Of a stretch of 64,000 nucleotides of DNA, positions 47,014-59,730 are shown in pieces (the stretch's first letter is position 1; each line of letters starts with the position of its first letter). A program made the translations under genes and the position numbers. Where the stretch lies: NCBI GenBank assembly GCA_027382625.1, contig JAJKFJ010021217.1, positions 177,177 through 241,176 of the forward strand, given 5' to 3'. This DNA comes from Tetmemena sp. SeJ-2015. Taxonomy: Eukaryota; Ciliophora; Spirotrichea; Sporadotrichida; Oxytrichidae. The notes under the pieces were generated by a model. It saw only the letters and a program-made list of their open reading frames with translations. It did no database searches and had not been told where the DNA came from.

Positions 47014-50000
47014 TCATTCCTTGAGCTTCTTCTTGATCTGTTGGTAGTTGGCTTCTATTCTTTCAACGTGGTTTATCAAGTCCTTGAAAGTAATCATAGA
47101 ACCAGCAAATGCTCCAACAGGATCTTCCAACAAACTCTCATCCGAGTATGTAGACTGAGCACGCAGCAACAAACTCTGAGCATCCAGGTTAGGAAGAGCA
47201 GCCTACGACTGATTGTTTATAAGAACTAAACATAAAGTTGCTCTGTGACTAGCTGATCTGACTCTTGTACTTCTCAAGTAGGAAGGCCTTGAGTTCTGCT
47301 TTCTCGTCCATCTTCAGGAGTCTCCTCTGCAACTCGATCTTCTTGCTCTGGTGCTCCTTCACATAAATCTTGGCCTACTGGCCTCCGATCTTAGCACCGC
47401 AGTACTGCTTTTTGTCAATAGGTTTTTGCATCATGCGCACTTTGGCGGTTAGCGCCTTCTCCTGGTCTTCACTACGAACAGAGTTGACTTGAGAGTTGCC
47501 TTGAGAAGTTCCGTTTCTCGCAGAGTTAAGATTTGAATGCGCAACGCTGAGGTTGAGCATCTCTTAGCTGCGCTTCTCTTTGTCCTTGATGAGCTGAGTC
47601 ATCTTAATTTCCCTCTGCACCTTCTCAGTCTCTTGGGCCTTGAGCTTATCTCCCATCTGCGCCCTCATGTTCTCCATTTGTCTCTTCTGCTCCCTCTCCA
47701 ACGCAGTTTCGAGGGCCTGCAAATCACGAGCGTGTTGGGACTTCAAGTTATCGATTTGGTCTTTGTTGAGGTCGAGTAGCAACTCTGCATTCTGTTCCTT
47801 CATCTTCTTAGCCAAGATTGCATTCTTTTGCTTTTCGAAGGCTTCAAGATGCTTAGCCTCTTCAAAATAGATAGATGCTAAAAGGAATTCATAAGTATAG
47901 ATCTTCCTACTTGACTCGTTCTTCCCAGTTGAGGAGCTTGTCTTGCTTGTCTTTGAGCTCTTGCTCTCTTTCCTTCTTCCTCCTCTCCAATTCCTTCAGC
48001 TTATGCTGCTTCTCCTTTTCCTTATCCTTCTTGAAATTTGCTAACTCTTTGAGAGTGGACTTCTTCTCACTCTCCAAGTACTGCTTGATGGCCTCGTTTC
48101 CTTGATTCTCAGACATCAGGTAAATAGCTCAAAATGCACTTTATTTTTGAAAAGGTAGTCGATCATCTTGATTTTCTCTTCAGCTTGTCTGTCTTTGAAG
48201 GACTACTCTGCCTCACTCTTATTCTTGACTGATTGAGCCATGAGTTCCTCCTCCATCTTCTATTCCAATTCCTTTATTCCCACTTCCTTTAAAATCCTAC
48301 TCATTGAAAGATGACAGATAACTCTATAATAGTTGGATCTCAACATCAATTCTCTTTTCATTTTCTTCATCTCTAAGGCGATCTACCATTTCTTTGTATT
48401 ACTGTTCACTTATCTGGCCCTTGGCTCTTCGCTCCTTCAAGAAGTCGTACTGAGGTGCAAACTCCTCAGTAATTAGCTCCATCTCTGTCTGCTTCTGAGT
48501 CATCAACTGGAAGATGTACTTTCGCATTCCTCTTGCTCTCTCTTCAAACAAAGCCAGCATGTACTCTTGCAACTCCCTCAAGTGCTTCTAAAATTTAGCA
48601 TTAATGTAGTATGAAGAAGTTAAATTTCTAGTCCAGGAAGTTCTCAGCCACTTGCACCATCTCATCTTTGTCGAACATTTAACCAAGCTTACCAGTCATG
48701 CGTTTCACATACGCGTCAGTGTCTTCAACTTTTTGGCTGTCAAACATCATATCCTCGTTGTTGTCGTTGGGCTTTGAGCCGTTGAGTTTTACTATCTGAT
48801 TGTTTCTCTGGTCCACTTGATCCAGGATGAGTTGCTGTTAGCGATCCTTCATTTACTGAGTGATCTTCTCCTTGCGTTACTTTCTTTGCTTGAGAGCCTC
48901 TCTCAGTTTATCATTCTGCTCTTCCGTTTGGTTGCGTTGGATGTCTTGTAGCTGCTTGTCTAGTTTTTCAAATTACTCTACGAGTCTCTTCTTCTCAGCT
49001 TGGTCCTTGCAACTTGCAATCTTATCCTATAGCATCTTGCAAAAATGGTATATGTGCTAATGCGCTGTTGTTCACTCTCTTTGGCTTGGCGGTCAGCCTA
49101 GTGACGGAGGTCTTCTTACAGTTTCTAGATCTTCTTGTCCTCTTCGTCTGACAATATCTCTAACTGCTTCTACAGGGGACTGATTTGAGCCTAAGTCATC
49201 TATCAACAAATTAAAGCATCCTTATTAATCTAATTCTCCTTCATAAGGATCTGGTCTTCATCACCTCCCTTCAAAACTGGTCTCAAAATGTCTGGCTACT
49301 GGTCTAGCAGAGATTGGATTCTAGAGTCTTCATTCACAACTGGCTTCAGCAACTGCTTTATCTACTCGATGTTGTCATTGAGATCCTTATTCTTGGAGTT
49401 GAGGTGAGTGTGGAATTCTTCCTCTCTGTTCTTCCTGTCGTTCTATTAATTTAATATCCATGCTCATTTCATTAGAGATACACTGCGATAGCAGCAATAA
49501 ATATTCTTTAGTCTCTCCTGTCTCCGCTTTTACAGTTTCTCCTCCAACACACTCATCTCCTTAGCTTTCTAGGCATCTAGTTCTTCCTCTACCTTCTTAC
49601 AAGTTTTCCGTATTCATTGAGCATGTCTCCCAGTTCCATACCTCCATTCTTTGCTGCAACTTCACCATCTCTCTTCTTACGCATCTATTCAAGTCGCTTC
49701 TCCATGTCAGCTAGTCTTTCACTGCGGGAGTTCTTCATCTGTTGATCGATTTCCTTGAGTCCTTTAGCCTTCTCGGCTTCTAATTCCTTCTCAAGTCTAT
49801 CCTTCTCTTCTTACTCCTGTCTCGCTATATCATCAAGGTTCTTGGTAAAGATATCGTTGTCCATGTTCTTTGCTTCGTTGAGCTTGAGCATTACATTAGC
49901 TAACTCGTCCTTCTTCTTGCGGCGTCTGGCAAGTGCCTCCTGCAGCTTCTTATCTTGAGAACTCTCCTCTGACTTAAGAATACCTTCAACGCTATTAAGT

Positions 50001-51990
50001 CTCATTTGCATCTCAGCTAGCAGTTCTTGTCTCTCATTCTCGGTCAAATTACCCTAGGCATTTATAATAACAAAGATATATCTCTAGTAATATAAGGATG
50101 TATCTTTAATTGAGCTTAGCCTTGAATTCATCAATTAGTCTGGTAGCCTCCTCATCATTCTTGTCTCTGATTTCATTCAGCAATTGCTCCTTGCTTAGCT
50201 GGAGTTGCTCCTTCAATTTCTCAACTGCTTGCTCCTCCTGCTCTTGCTGCTCTCTCAACAAGTGGTGAACTGAGTTCTGGTCATGGAAACCATCTTCAGC
50301 GTGGTCAAAGTCTCCCATTCTGCTCCTGTTGAACTCATCTTCCTCATTCTCTCCCTTGTTCTTGAGGTCGCCACTATTTCTGCCTTGATCCTCTCTTTAG
50401 ATGCCGAAGAAATGCTCAATGCATTCTTTGTTGTCGAATACGAATTTTCTCAACTCTGCTAACTCATCTAGCAAGAGGTCCTCTTCATCTTTCTCCTGCA
50501 CTTCCTATTCTCCATTTTCGTCAGGCTGTGGGTCTCTCTCTTTCTGGGAGTCCTCCTTTAACTTCTCTTTTAGCACTTCCATGGAATCTTTGAACTCTCC
50601 AAGTAACTACTCCAAGTCTTTGTATGTAACATCTATATCTTGGTGAGTGGGCACGACCTTAGCCTGGGCGGCAAGACTCCTGAATCTATTGCAAAGTTTG
50701 CACCAGCGATTGCGACTGCGCTCCCTGTTTTCCAAATCCTCGATCAAATCGTAGTAGATGTTGTTCTTCTTTTGATTGCCCTTGGCTGAGGATTTCAAGT
50801 TTTAGGCAGAGTTGCTGTTGTGCATGACTATTATGAAAGCTACTATTCCAAAGGATATCAATAGGATGAAAACGAACACTCCTATGATAAAAGACCACTG
50901 AGGGGTGATGATCTTAGGTTAAGACACTATTCCAATAGAAGCAAGGGATGCTGCTGTAGCTGGCTAGACGAAGGCGTCAGAATTTGAACATTGCTAGTCA
51001 GTTGAAACTACTCCTATTACTGTGAACTAGGTAGCATCATTGGCTTGCTTGAAAACATAGATACCAGCGTCTTTGAACACATAAGAGAAGGCGTTGACAG
51101 TTGAGCCTCCTTTCTCAATAGTGGACTATAATTCCATAAAAGGTCCATAGTCGAAGTCTTTATTGGTGTTTAGGATAGAATCCTTATAGTATACTGGATA
51201 AGACTTTGTTGCAGAGCTCACTTTGAACAGCACTGCATTGCCTTGTTTAATGCACATTACTGGGTTAGTTATGTTGGTAGTAGATTAGACATGCATATAT
51301 TTAAAGTATTATCCGTTCATCCCCGATTTTTCAAAAACTTTTGAGTTTGCTTCTGTATGCCTGGACGAACGAGGACGAAGCACTTGCCATTTGAGTTAAA
51401 ACTTGGTACTGTAAGCGCTCCTTGTCGGGCGAGTATTGCTACAAAAATGTCAAAAAAAGGTAATTTTACTTTATTAAATCTTACAATTGTAGGGAAATTT
51501 ATGGACCTAAACATGCCAATATATGGATGGGTTTGAAGCGACTTCTCTAAAGTTCTGTAAAAAGACTAAAAACAGTGGCTACTTACTGGAAAAGCTGGCT
51601 TCCTAGCCAGTAGTCAAAAATCGGGGCTGAACGTATAATACTTGTGATAATTTATAAGAAGATGTGGATGTTGATGACTGAAGCATTCTTCTCTTTGTGC
51701 TTTTGAGCAAACCAGATGCTTTCAGAACACTCTAGTCGCTTTGATAAATAAATATGACTCTAATGAAATAAGACTTTAATTGATAGTTGTAATTGAAAGA
51801 TGATGAACTGGATTCGAGTGTCACTACTTTGCAGTTAGTAGAGTTAGTCTCAGTGCACTTGTAATCTCCGATATACCCAGTCAGTCTAAAACAATATTAA
51901 GAATGAAATCATAGAAGCAAAGGCGATGCAACAGTCTCTATCTTATCAACAAAGATCAATGTAAGATAAGAAAGCAATCTGTGAAGTGTG
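47014..51990 (-). CDS. Large membrane-anchored coiled-coil protein
   Basis: From the 5' end: a Cys-containing ectodomain (YIGDYKCTETNSTNC near 51870), a beta-rich segment (GIYVFKQANDATQF near 51050) resembling a cupredoxin-like fold, a hydrophobic membrane span (FIIGVFVFILLISFGIVAFI near 50850), then over 1000 residues of Glu/Lys/Arg/Gln-rich coiled coil. The C-terminus reads MITFKDLINHVERIEANYQQ and ends at TGA 47014-47016. One IES was fixed (47213); frame changes near 47880, 48120, 48310, 48590, 49200, 49450, 49590, 50060, 51290 and 51560 show many more introns or IESs. The N-terminal ATG is uncertain (about 51900-51990). I do not know a named family; ciliates have many surface or cortical proteins of this general kind. 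Confidence 0.6.
47213..47237. other. IES, 25 bp, pointer TTG
   Basis: Repeats at 47213-47215 and 47238-47240. Removal joins YKSQISQSN to QSQAALPNLD. Confidence 0.65.
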
Positions 51991-52020
51991 TGTAAGAATA
52001 CAAATTAATTTTTATAATAA

Positions 52021-55000
52021 ATGAGTTTAGCCCAGCAATAATGCAACATCAAGGTAGCAGTCAGAGTCAGACCCCTTATTCGATCTGAACTAATCGCAGG
52101 CCAGAAACAAACTCGCTTAATATCAAACGAGGTAGAGAATTTTGTTTAGTAAGTATTGCTCATATGATTTCTGCTGATTTTAATTGTAACTTGTTTCTTT
52201 AGGTTGTTTCCTCATATGATAAATGGGAGCTACGCAACTATAAATGGAAAAGCTCAGGCCAAGACCTTCTACTTTGACAAAGTTTTTGGAGAAGAATCTT
52301 CTTAGGCCTAGGTCTTTGATGAACTTCAAGTCTCTTACCTAGTTAAGAGAGTCATAGAGGTAAGTAATTGACAATCAGTTCTTTCAGAGAAAAGTGCAAA
52401 CTGTTATGAAAACCATTTTGAAACTAAATGGTTTCTATAGTTTGTTTGTAATTTTTACTTTTTTTAGCTTTACAGAAGCTAAAAATAAAGGAATCTCACT
52501 CTTAAAATTTTTAAATAGGGTTACAATTCTACGATATTTTTGTATGGACAAACAGGTTCTGGTAAAACTTATACCATGGAAGGCTATGATTACGACCAGT
52601 ACGAATAAAGAACCGCTAATGGTTGAGTTACAACTATGAGTGCAAACTTAAAACCTACTCCAAATGTGGGCATCGCTGTCAGAACCATCAAAGAATTCTT
52701 CAGACAGAAAACCAAAATCAAAGATCATTAAATTACTCTCTATACAAACGAAGTTCTTTATTTTCTTATCACTTGAAGAGCAAATTCACTTTCAGTATCT
52801 CCTTCTTCTAAATCTATAACGAACGAGTTTACGACTTGCTAAATTTCAATGATAGCTCTGTCCTTGGCTCTGGAGGAAGGAGGTACCTCTAAAACTAAAC
52901 TGAGCTGAAAGTGAGATGGAATAATAAGGACCAGTTCATAGTAGAAAATTTATATACTTATGAGTGCCTCAACAGTCAAGAGGCAGTTGCACTTTACTAA
53001 CAGGGAATCAAGAACAAGGTAGTCTCCTCTCATAAAATGAATCATGCCTCATCAAGATCTCACTGTGTCTTCAGCATTCAAGTTGATTAGTATTCTTCTG
53101 TAACTTAAAACCCATCGCCAATAGTTTCCTCCAAAATGTTCTTAGTTGACCTGGCAGGAAGTGAACGCATTTCATACATAGGGGACATCGACAAGGAAAC
53201 TCAAAGAGAGACAATCTAGATCAACAAATCCTTAATGACTTTACGAAAGTGCATAGCGGCTCTAGCTTCTACTGACAAAAATTTAGAGTCGAAGCACATC
53301 CCTTATCGCGAGTGCAAACTTACTTCAATTTTAAAGCAAAGCCTTGGAGGCAACTGCTATTGCCTCATGATAGCTTGTCTCTCTCCCAGTGACTACAATT
53401 TTGAGGAAAACACTTAGACTTTGAACTATGCTACAAAAACTAATAAACTCCTTATCTTACATATTCAGTTCACCTATTTATCGATAGAGTTAACATTAAG
53501 AACTTGCCTATTAAAAATAAGGACCCAGATTTGGCAGCCCTAGAAAAGCTAAAGAACTATAATATGAGGCTTGAGAATGAAATAAAGAGCACCAAAAAGT
53601 TGATTGAGAATGCGATGTACAGCACAGGCCATGAGGACATGTCCACTTCCACTAAATTACCTTCCTCCAACGTCTCTGACTTGGTTTCACTAAGCAGAGT
53701 CGATGAAAGTGAGCACTTCAGAAGAAAACCAAAGTAATTAGGGACCACAAAGTTTCCAAAGAACTTTATAGAGTCTTTATTTAAACTTAGCTGATATTAT
53801 TCAGGATGACGTGTATAGGCATCCTCGACAATAGCTTTCAGGGCTTGATGCCTATTCAAGGCGAGATAAATTACAGCAAGAAATTCATAGAGACTAATAT
53901 CACGATTTAGATCAATATGAGAGGAAGAAATTCGAGAGCACACATCACGCAAAAAGCAACTACAGTAAGAGGAACTTAATTAATGAGTTAGAAAGAGCAA
54001 TCGAACTTTTGCTATAAATTTTTTTTATTTCGATTAAGGGGAAAGTATATCGTCCTAAACTGCAGGGGTTTTGCAAAAGATAATAAAAAAGCAAAAGAAA
54101 TATGACACATCAGACACGGAAGGGCCCAGAACTTTGTACTCGGAGGATACGCATAACTATTCTCAGGTAGGTGACAGACCTAAAATTATTAAAAATATGC
54201 TCGTTTTTTGTCTTTTTGAGAAAGACAAGAGAGCTAATTGTTCTTGCCTAAGAGAGACAGAGACTCAAGTCTGGATAGATTAACTCAAAAGTATCCCTAC
54301 TAGAATCTGGATTACTCCTCTCTAACAGACTTTCAAACCAGTCCTGATCTGCATGCCTCAAAGTCAAAGCATCATAGATCTATAGTTTCAAAGAGAAACC
54401 AAGGCTTTCAAAAATATGGGAGGAGGCCTGAGCACGAGGATTCTGAGTAAAATTAAACTCTTAGGCAACTGATAGCAGAGAGGGAGAGATTAGTAGCACA
54501 GCAATAGCTGGCAAGAGAAAGAGGTTAAAAGGATTTTGTGATGACTGTTGAGGACTAGATTCGCCGGCTTTAAATGGAAAATAAGAGACTATAGTCCACT
54601 CTAAGAGACAGTTAGGATGAATTTGAGGGCGTCCAAAAGATTAAAACAAATAGAGATTGTAAACATTTTTAAATGTTATTGATTAAGAATAGAGATCTTA
54701 GAGAGGGTAATACCAGAGGTGAGTATGATTAGAGAAGGTAAGAGAATCTTGGATATCAGTTGAATAGCAAAGGAAAGTCACAAAGTCCTTAGAAGCAGCG
54801 CATGCATTAGGATGAATATAGAGAGCTTAACTACAGAGCAGATCCAGACTATGAACTGCCATTCCTCAACAAATCTAACATCATAGAGAGTAAGTCATAA
54901 AGTAATATTCAAAGAACTCTGAGGAAGCTCAACCACAATGAAAGCTTAGAAGCTATACCCAAAATATTTGTTCTTTCAACTTTTATACCTTATTAATCCT

Positions 55001-55737
55001 CGAACAGACAAAATTATCAGTTAAGCAATTCCAGACTAGAAAACAATATTTATCAATTACAATTAAATTAAGGAATATTAGCTACCCTCTTTATTAGTAT
55101 CCTGAGGTAACTGAGAATTTCCCAAACTCATTCAAGTGTGCAGTTTTTGAGCAAGAACTCAGCTCTCAAGCAAGAAAATCATGATACTTAGAACAGTGAA
55201 TTATAATTATTTTTTTACAGTTAAGTTTTCGGAGGAAGATTTAAAGTTCCAGCTGATTAATAATTGAGCTCAGTTAAAGTATCCCAAGCTATAACTGTTT
55301 ATAATTTATTTTATCTTACCGGCTCCTCAAATAGCGCTTCAAAGCTATCAAAGATAGAGTTCCAGGAATCCAATCACTTATATATTTCCTCTTTTACGAT
55401 TTTTATTCATCACGGCGGTCAAAGCTTAAAGATTCCTCATCAATAAAAAGCATTTCAAACTTAGAACCAAAGAGGAAATTACACTATGGATAATAGTTTT
55501 GAGGGAGATCTTAAACAAAATCATGGGAACTCCAATCAAAATGTGCCAATGGTAAAACCTCTTATTACAAATAGTAACAATAGCAATTAGGAGAAAGAAC
55601 TTATTAAAGCCTAAGGAATAGGCAGAGTAGAAAGTTTGAACAATTTGTTCATATTTTAATTAAAGATAAAAATAATAAAAAATTTATTTCTCAGACCCTT
55701 CAGTTTAATTGAAAATTATAAAGTTATTTATTTTTGA
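52021..55737 (+). CDS. Kinesin motor protein with C-terminal coiled coil
   Basis: The motor domain starts near the N-terminus (NIKVAVRVRPLIRSE). P-loop FLYGQTGSGKTYTMEG, QIYNERVYDLL, switch I NHASSRSHCVFSIQV, switch II VDLAGSERI and NKSLMTLRKCIAALA are all present, so the motor is complete. Introns: 52149-52202 and 52360-52518. One IES (53441) joins YATKT to NIKNLPI. A break near 52740-52785 must hide another, and an in-frame TGA remains at 52624-52626. The tail (53500-55737) is a long Arg/Asp/Ser-rich and helical region. An N-terminal motor implies plus-end movement by family rule. The true stop may lie before TGA 55735-55737, as the last 200 bases are AT-rich. Confidence 0.88.
53441..53490. 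other. IES, 50 bp, pointer TAA
   Basis: Repeats at 53441-53443 and 53491-53493. Removal joins LNYATKT to NIKNLPIKNK at the end of the kinesin motor. Confidence 0.75.
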
Positions 55738-56290
55738 AAAACATAAAATATTCACAAGAATTAAGGTTTATGATAAATTTTAATTTCACAGAAACTAAAA
55801 CTTACTTAAAATATATTAATTTATTGTTTCAATAAAACTTTAAAACATTCAATAAGGTATAATTACTCTTCACAAATCAGTTTTATCTTCTCAATTTGAA
55901 TACTAATTGAATTTTGAAGAAACAGCTGGTTAAATTAATTCCAATTGCTTTGATCTAATCTCCATTAAGTTAGCTTTAAATTAAAATAATCTAAATATAA
56001 ATAAGTTTAATAAACCACAGTTTTTGAATTCAAGGGAATTAAACTCTATAATATATTTTTAAATGTAAAAAATTGCTAATTAAGAATAAAATTAAAGTCT
56101 ATTTAAATAAATCCTTTATTTAAATAAATAAAAAAGGCCTAAAATAAATCTACATTTTATAATTTTTAAATTTCTAAAATAAATTAAACTTTTTATTTTA
56201 CTCATAATAAATTTTGAGTCAATTTATGTTTAAACTAGTTCTAATCTCTAGTGCAACTCTTTTTTATCTTAAATTTTGAATCAGCTAATT
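55738..56290. other. AT-rich intergenic stretch
   Basis: More than 75% A+T by eye, with no credible frame or repeat. It separates the kinesin gene from the decayed zinc-finger gene array. Confidence 0.5.
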
Positions 56291-56966
56291 TGCTCACTCA
56301 ACATTTTTTATTCTATTTTAAAGGAGTATACAGTTTTGCAATTCATCTTAATAAGAGTTCATAATATTTGCTGAATTTCCAAGTTTCTTTTCTCTTTTTC
56401 TTCTCCAATAGAAATATATAATTTAACCTTTTCATCTAAATTTGCAAAATCTGCAACAATTTTTATTTGGTTAAGGCCTTAAAATGATCAACTACTTTAT
56501 CAAATGGTCATCGTAATTTACACACCAGCTCTTATAATTATTCACATTGCTAATTCTTCTTACAAATTTCATCCATTCTATCAGAGAGATCGCTTTGTAC
56601 AATTTAAGTTCTAATCGCTCAGCTAAATTCATTTGTTTTGCAAAATTAAGGATCTCCTATTAGTCTTTGAATAGCTTCTGGTATTCTTGAATTTTGTTTC
56701 CTACTCTTTGCTCTTTCGTTTTAATTTATCATATCTGCTTTTTTATATCAGTCTTATTTTTATGATCCTATTTAATCAAAGCAATATCAGCACAAAATAG
56801 AGAATCCAACAGAATATATAATTTTAGGCAAAAAAGAAAGATCTATGATTTTCAGTATATCAGTCAAATGGCAATAATCTCGCAGATAATCTCTATCAAT
56901 ATTTACACTCATTACAAAATTTATCTTCTACCAAGTTTATTGATTCACCTTAACTTCAATCATATT
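56290..56966 (-). pseudogene. Decayed zinc-finger/coiled-coil gene, copy A
   Basis: On the minus strand INLVEDKFCNECKY near 56930 is homologous to the start of copy B. A later CxxC (ILCxYCFDQ, with TGA at x) and coiled-coil remnants follow in other frames. Several TGAs and frame changes make it non-coding as it stands. It shares order and spacing with copies B and C. Confidence 0.6.
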
Positions 56967-57547
56967 TATTAATATTTTATTATTTATTAAAATAATGGAA
57001 TTTTAATATAACTATCAAACAAATTCGAATAGTCATTTATGTAAGAATATAAAATCAGCTTATTTTATAAATCTTATATTATGTTAACATAAAAATTAAT
57101 AAATTCAAAACATTCTTCTCTTACTCTATTTCTGAATTGCAAATATTTTTAGTTATTCATTCTAGATTAATTTAAAACATTTAAAAATCAAAATAAAATT
57201 TTGCTGAACAAGTCCTCATAAAATCTAAAATCATAAACGAATTAAAGGGATCCTATTACCAATAGATTTAACCCAAATTTAACGATTTTAAAATAAGTAT
57301 ATAAGATTTTCAAACTTCTTAAGAACCGCATCATTTCAAATAATAAAGCTTCTATTTTATTAGTTTAAATAGTTAAAAAAAAGTTTAATTTAATTTATAA
57401 TACTATAAGCTTAAATTGGATAAATAGCAAATGAACTATAAAATATATTCTTCAGCATTTCCCTTTTTAATAAAAAATAAAACCTCAAAATAAAAGTTGG
57501 TTGTATTTTTAAATTTTACCAAAAAGAAATTAAGCACTTGATCTTAA

Positions 57548-58336
57548 TCAGAAAGTAAACTTCTCATCAATTTATTTTTTTACGAGATCTAATCTCTCAA
57601 GAAGCTCTTTCTTTTCTTATATTTTAAAGCTTTTCAATTGTTTGTTGACCATCTATTGTATGCCACTCTCCTCCAGCACTCCATTTTGTAATTCTTTTAG
57701 AAAAGTCTTCATAACTGAATTTTTAAATTCTTAGAGTTGTTATGCCTTTTCCTCCCCAATTGAAATTTCAGCTTAGACCTACTCACCTAATTTTTGTAAT
57801 ATCTACAAAAAGATTTCTTTACTGAGGGCTATGAAACGACCCAAATCCTTGTCAAGTGGTTTTCTTAACTAACAAAATAGTTCTTCAAGCTGTTCTGATC
57901 TTTAATCCTTTAACCAGATTTCTTCAATTCTCTAAGAGAGATCGCTCATTACAATTTTATGTTCTAACACCAAAGGTAAACTCATTTCTTTAGCTAAATT
58001 TATCACATTCTATTACTCTTTTATTAATTTCTGGTATTCTTGCAGCTTCAATTCTTATTCATCGCTTTTCTTCTTCAATTTATCATATAATTCTGCTTTT
58101 TTAATGTCCTCCGACTTTTTCAAAGTCATTTTCTCATCGCATCACTAGCAGAAAACCTTAAACATAACAATATACTTAACTTATTAAGGAGAAGAAGAAA
58201 AATCTAGGTTATTCAGTCCTACTGCGGAATATCATTCTTCTCGCAAATTTACTTTCTCTAACTTTTATTTGCACTCTGAGCAAAACTTATCTCCTACCAA
58301 GTTAATTGGATCTGAAGTCACTAACACTTAGGCCAT
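57548..58336 (-). pseudogene. Zinc-finger/coiled-coil gene, copy B, open except for two TGAs
   Basis: ATG 58336 opens MAQVLVTSDPINLVGDKFCS with ECKQ, then 46 residues on a second paired-Cys site (VFCQxCDEK), then about 160 residues of coiled coil (AELYDKLKKKSDEQELKLQE ... KSFKIQEKKELLERL) to TGA 57548-57550. Two TGAs interrupt the frame at 58232-58234 and 58142-58144, the second inside the CxxC. Otherwise the frame is intact for 263 codons, which is unlikely by chance. The layout resembles a B-box followed by a coiled coil. It may be a recent pseudogene, or a gene in which the TGAs lie in unrecognised eliminated DNA. Confidence 0.55.
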
Positions 58337-58339
58337 TAG

Positions 58340-59050
58340 ATTAAATATATTAATATTATTTATAATTAGTCAGAAATGGAGGAACTATAAATACGACTCT
58401 CGATAGAATTGAATATTCATTTATTTCAGAAAATGCTCACTATATTAAACAAAAATCTTTAACAAAATATATCTTATTTGATTGATTTTGAAAATGTATC
58501 ATTTTAAGTATGTCCGATAAGTTCTAAGCGAATTATAAAATAAATAACTTTATTTATTCTTAAGAAAATATGAAATATAATTAATTACTTTGAGCATTTG
58601 AATGTATATAATAATTGCTTAAATTATACATTATTTTAAAATTTACATTTAACTATAGCATTCAATAATTGTATTATTACTTGGTTCTCTCTAGAAACTC
58701 TTACATTTACCAATAAATATTATATTCCCAATGGTGAGTCCTTAGAGTTAAAATATCTTTTGACTTTCATGGTATTTCTTCATGTTATTGAATATTTTAG
58801 AAAATATAAATGAATCTATAAATAAGGATTTCATATAATCAATTAAGCTTTAAAAATAATTAATCATTAGCTTGAAAGAATTGAATATATTAGGAAAGAA
58901 TAATATTTCTTTCTTTTTTGTACATAACTAATCTATGTCTTTTTAGATTAAAAATATCTTATAAATTAAATTAATATTCTTTACCAAATTATATGTTTAT
59001 GTGGTCAGATTGGATTAAGTTAAACTCCTATTCAATTTTTTAAATGATAA
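58340..59050. other. AT-rich spacer between copies B and C
   Basis: No coding frame or repeat beyond AT-rich tracts is recognised. Confidence 0.5.
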
Positions 59051-59059
59051 GCTCTAGGT

Positions 59060-59730
59060 ATTTATTATTGCATAATTCCTCCCAAAAATTTATAGAGCTC
59101 TTTCTTCTATTTTAAAGCTTTTGAATTGCTCATTTACCATTTAATGAATGCTATTCTCCTTTAGAACCCATCTTGTAATTCATTCTAAAATGTTTTCACA
59201 ACTAATTAATTAAATTCCTGGAGTCGTGATGCCTTCTCTTCGCCCGTAGAAATTTCAGATTAAACCTCCTCATCTAAATTTTGCAAATTCAAAGATTTCT
59301 TTGCTAATGTCTATGAAGCGACCCAAGTCTTTATCAAGCGGTCTTCACAATTGACTTATTATATATCTTTGAGCTTGTCTGATCTTTATTCTGGCTTTCA
59401 AATTTCAGATACTCTATCCGAGAAATCGCTTAGTACAACTTTATTCTCTCATATGTGGGCAATTTCATTTCCTTCGCAAAATTGAGGAGCTCCTTTTAGT
59501 CTTTTAATTTACTTCTGACACTTTTTAAGTTTTCTTTCCTACTCATCGCTCTTAAACACACAAATACACATTTAATGGTATACTAGAGCTATTTTGGGGA
59601 AGAAGATAATTCAAGGTCTCGCAGACCTTCTGTAAAATAGCAAACCCATATAAACTCTATCAATCTTTTTAATCATTTGCAAAATTTATCTCCTACCAAG
59701 AGGATTGACTCTGAAGTCACTTTACTAATG
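59060..59730 (-). pseudogene. Decayed zinc-finger/coiled-coil gene, copy C
   Basis: SESILLVGDKFCK near 59690 and LSSSPKQ near 59600 align with copy B. LDKDLGRFIDISKEIFEFAK near 59330 aligns with LDKDLGRFIALSKEIFLQIL of B, and MVNEQFKSFKIEE near 59130 with MVNKQLKSFKIQE. Frameshifts and TGAs between these blocks show it is broken. The second Cys of the first pair is lost. Confidence 0.65.

Noticed and set aside
47537..50646. Plus-strand Ser/Leu-rich frames across 47.5-50.6 kb
   Set aside because: They are antisense shadows of the Glu/Lys/Gln-rich coiled coil on the minus strand.
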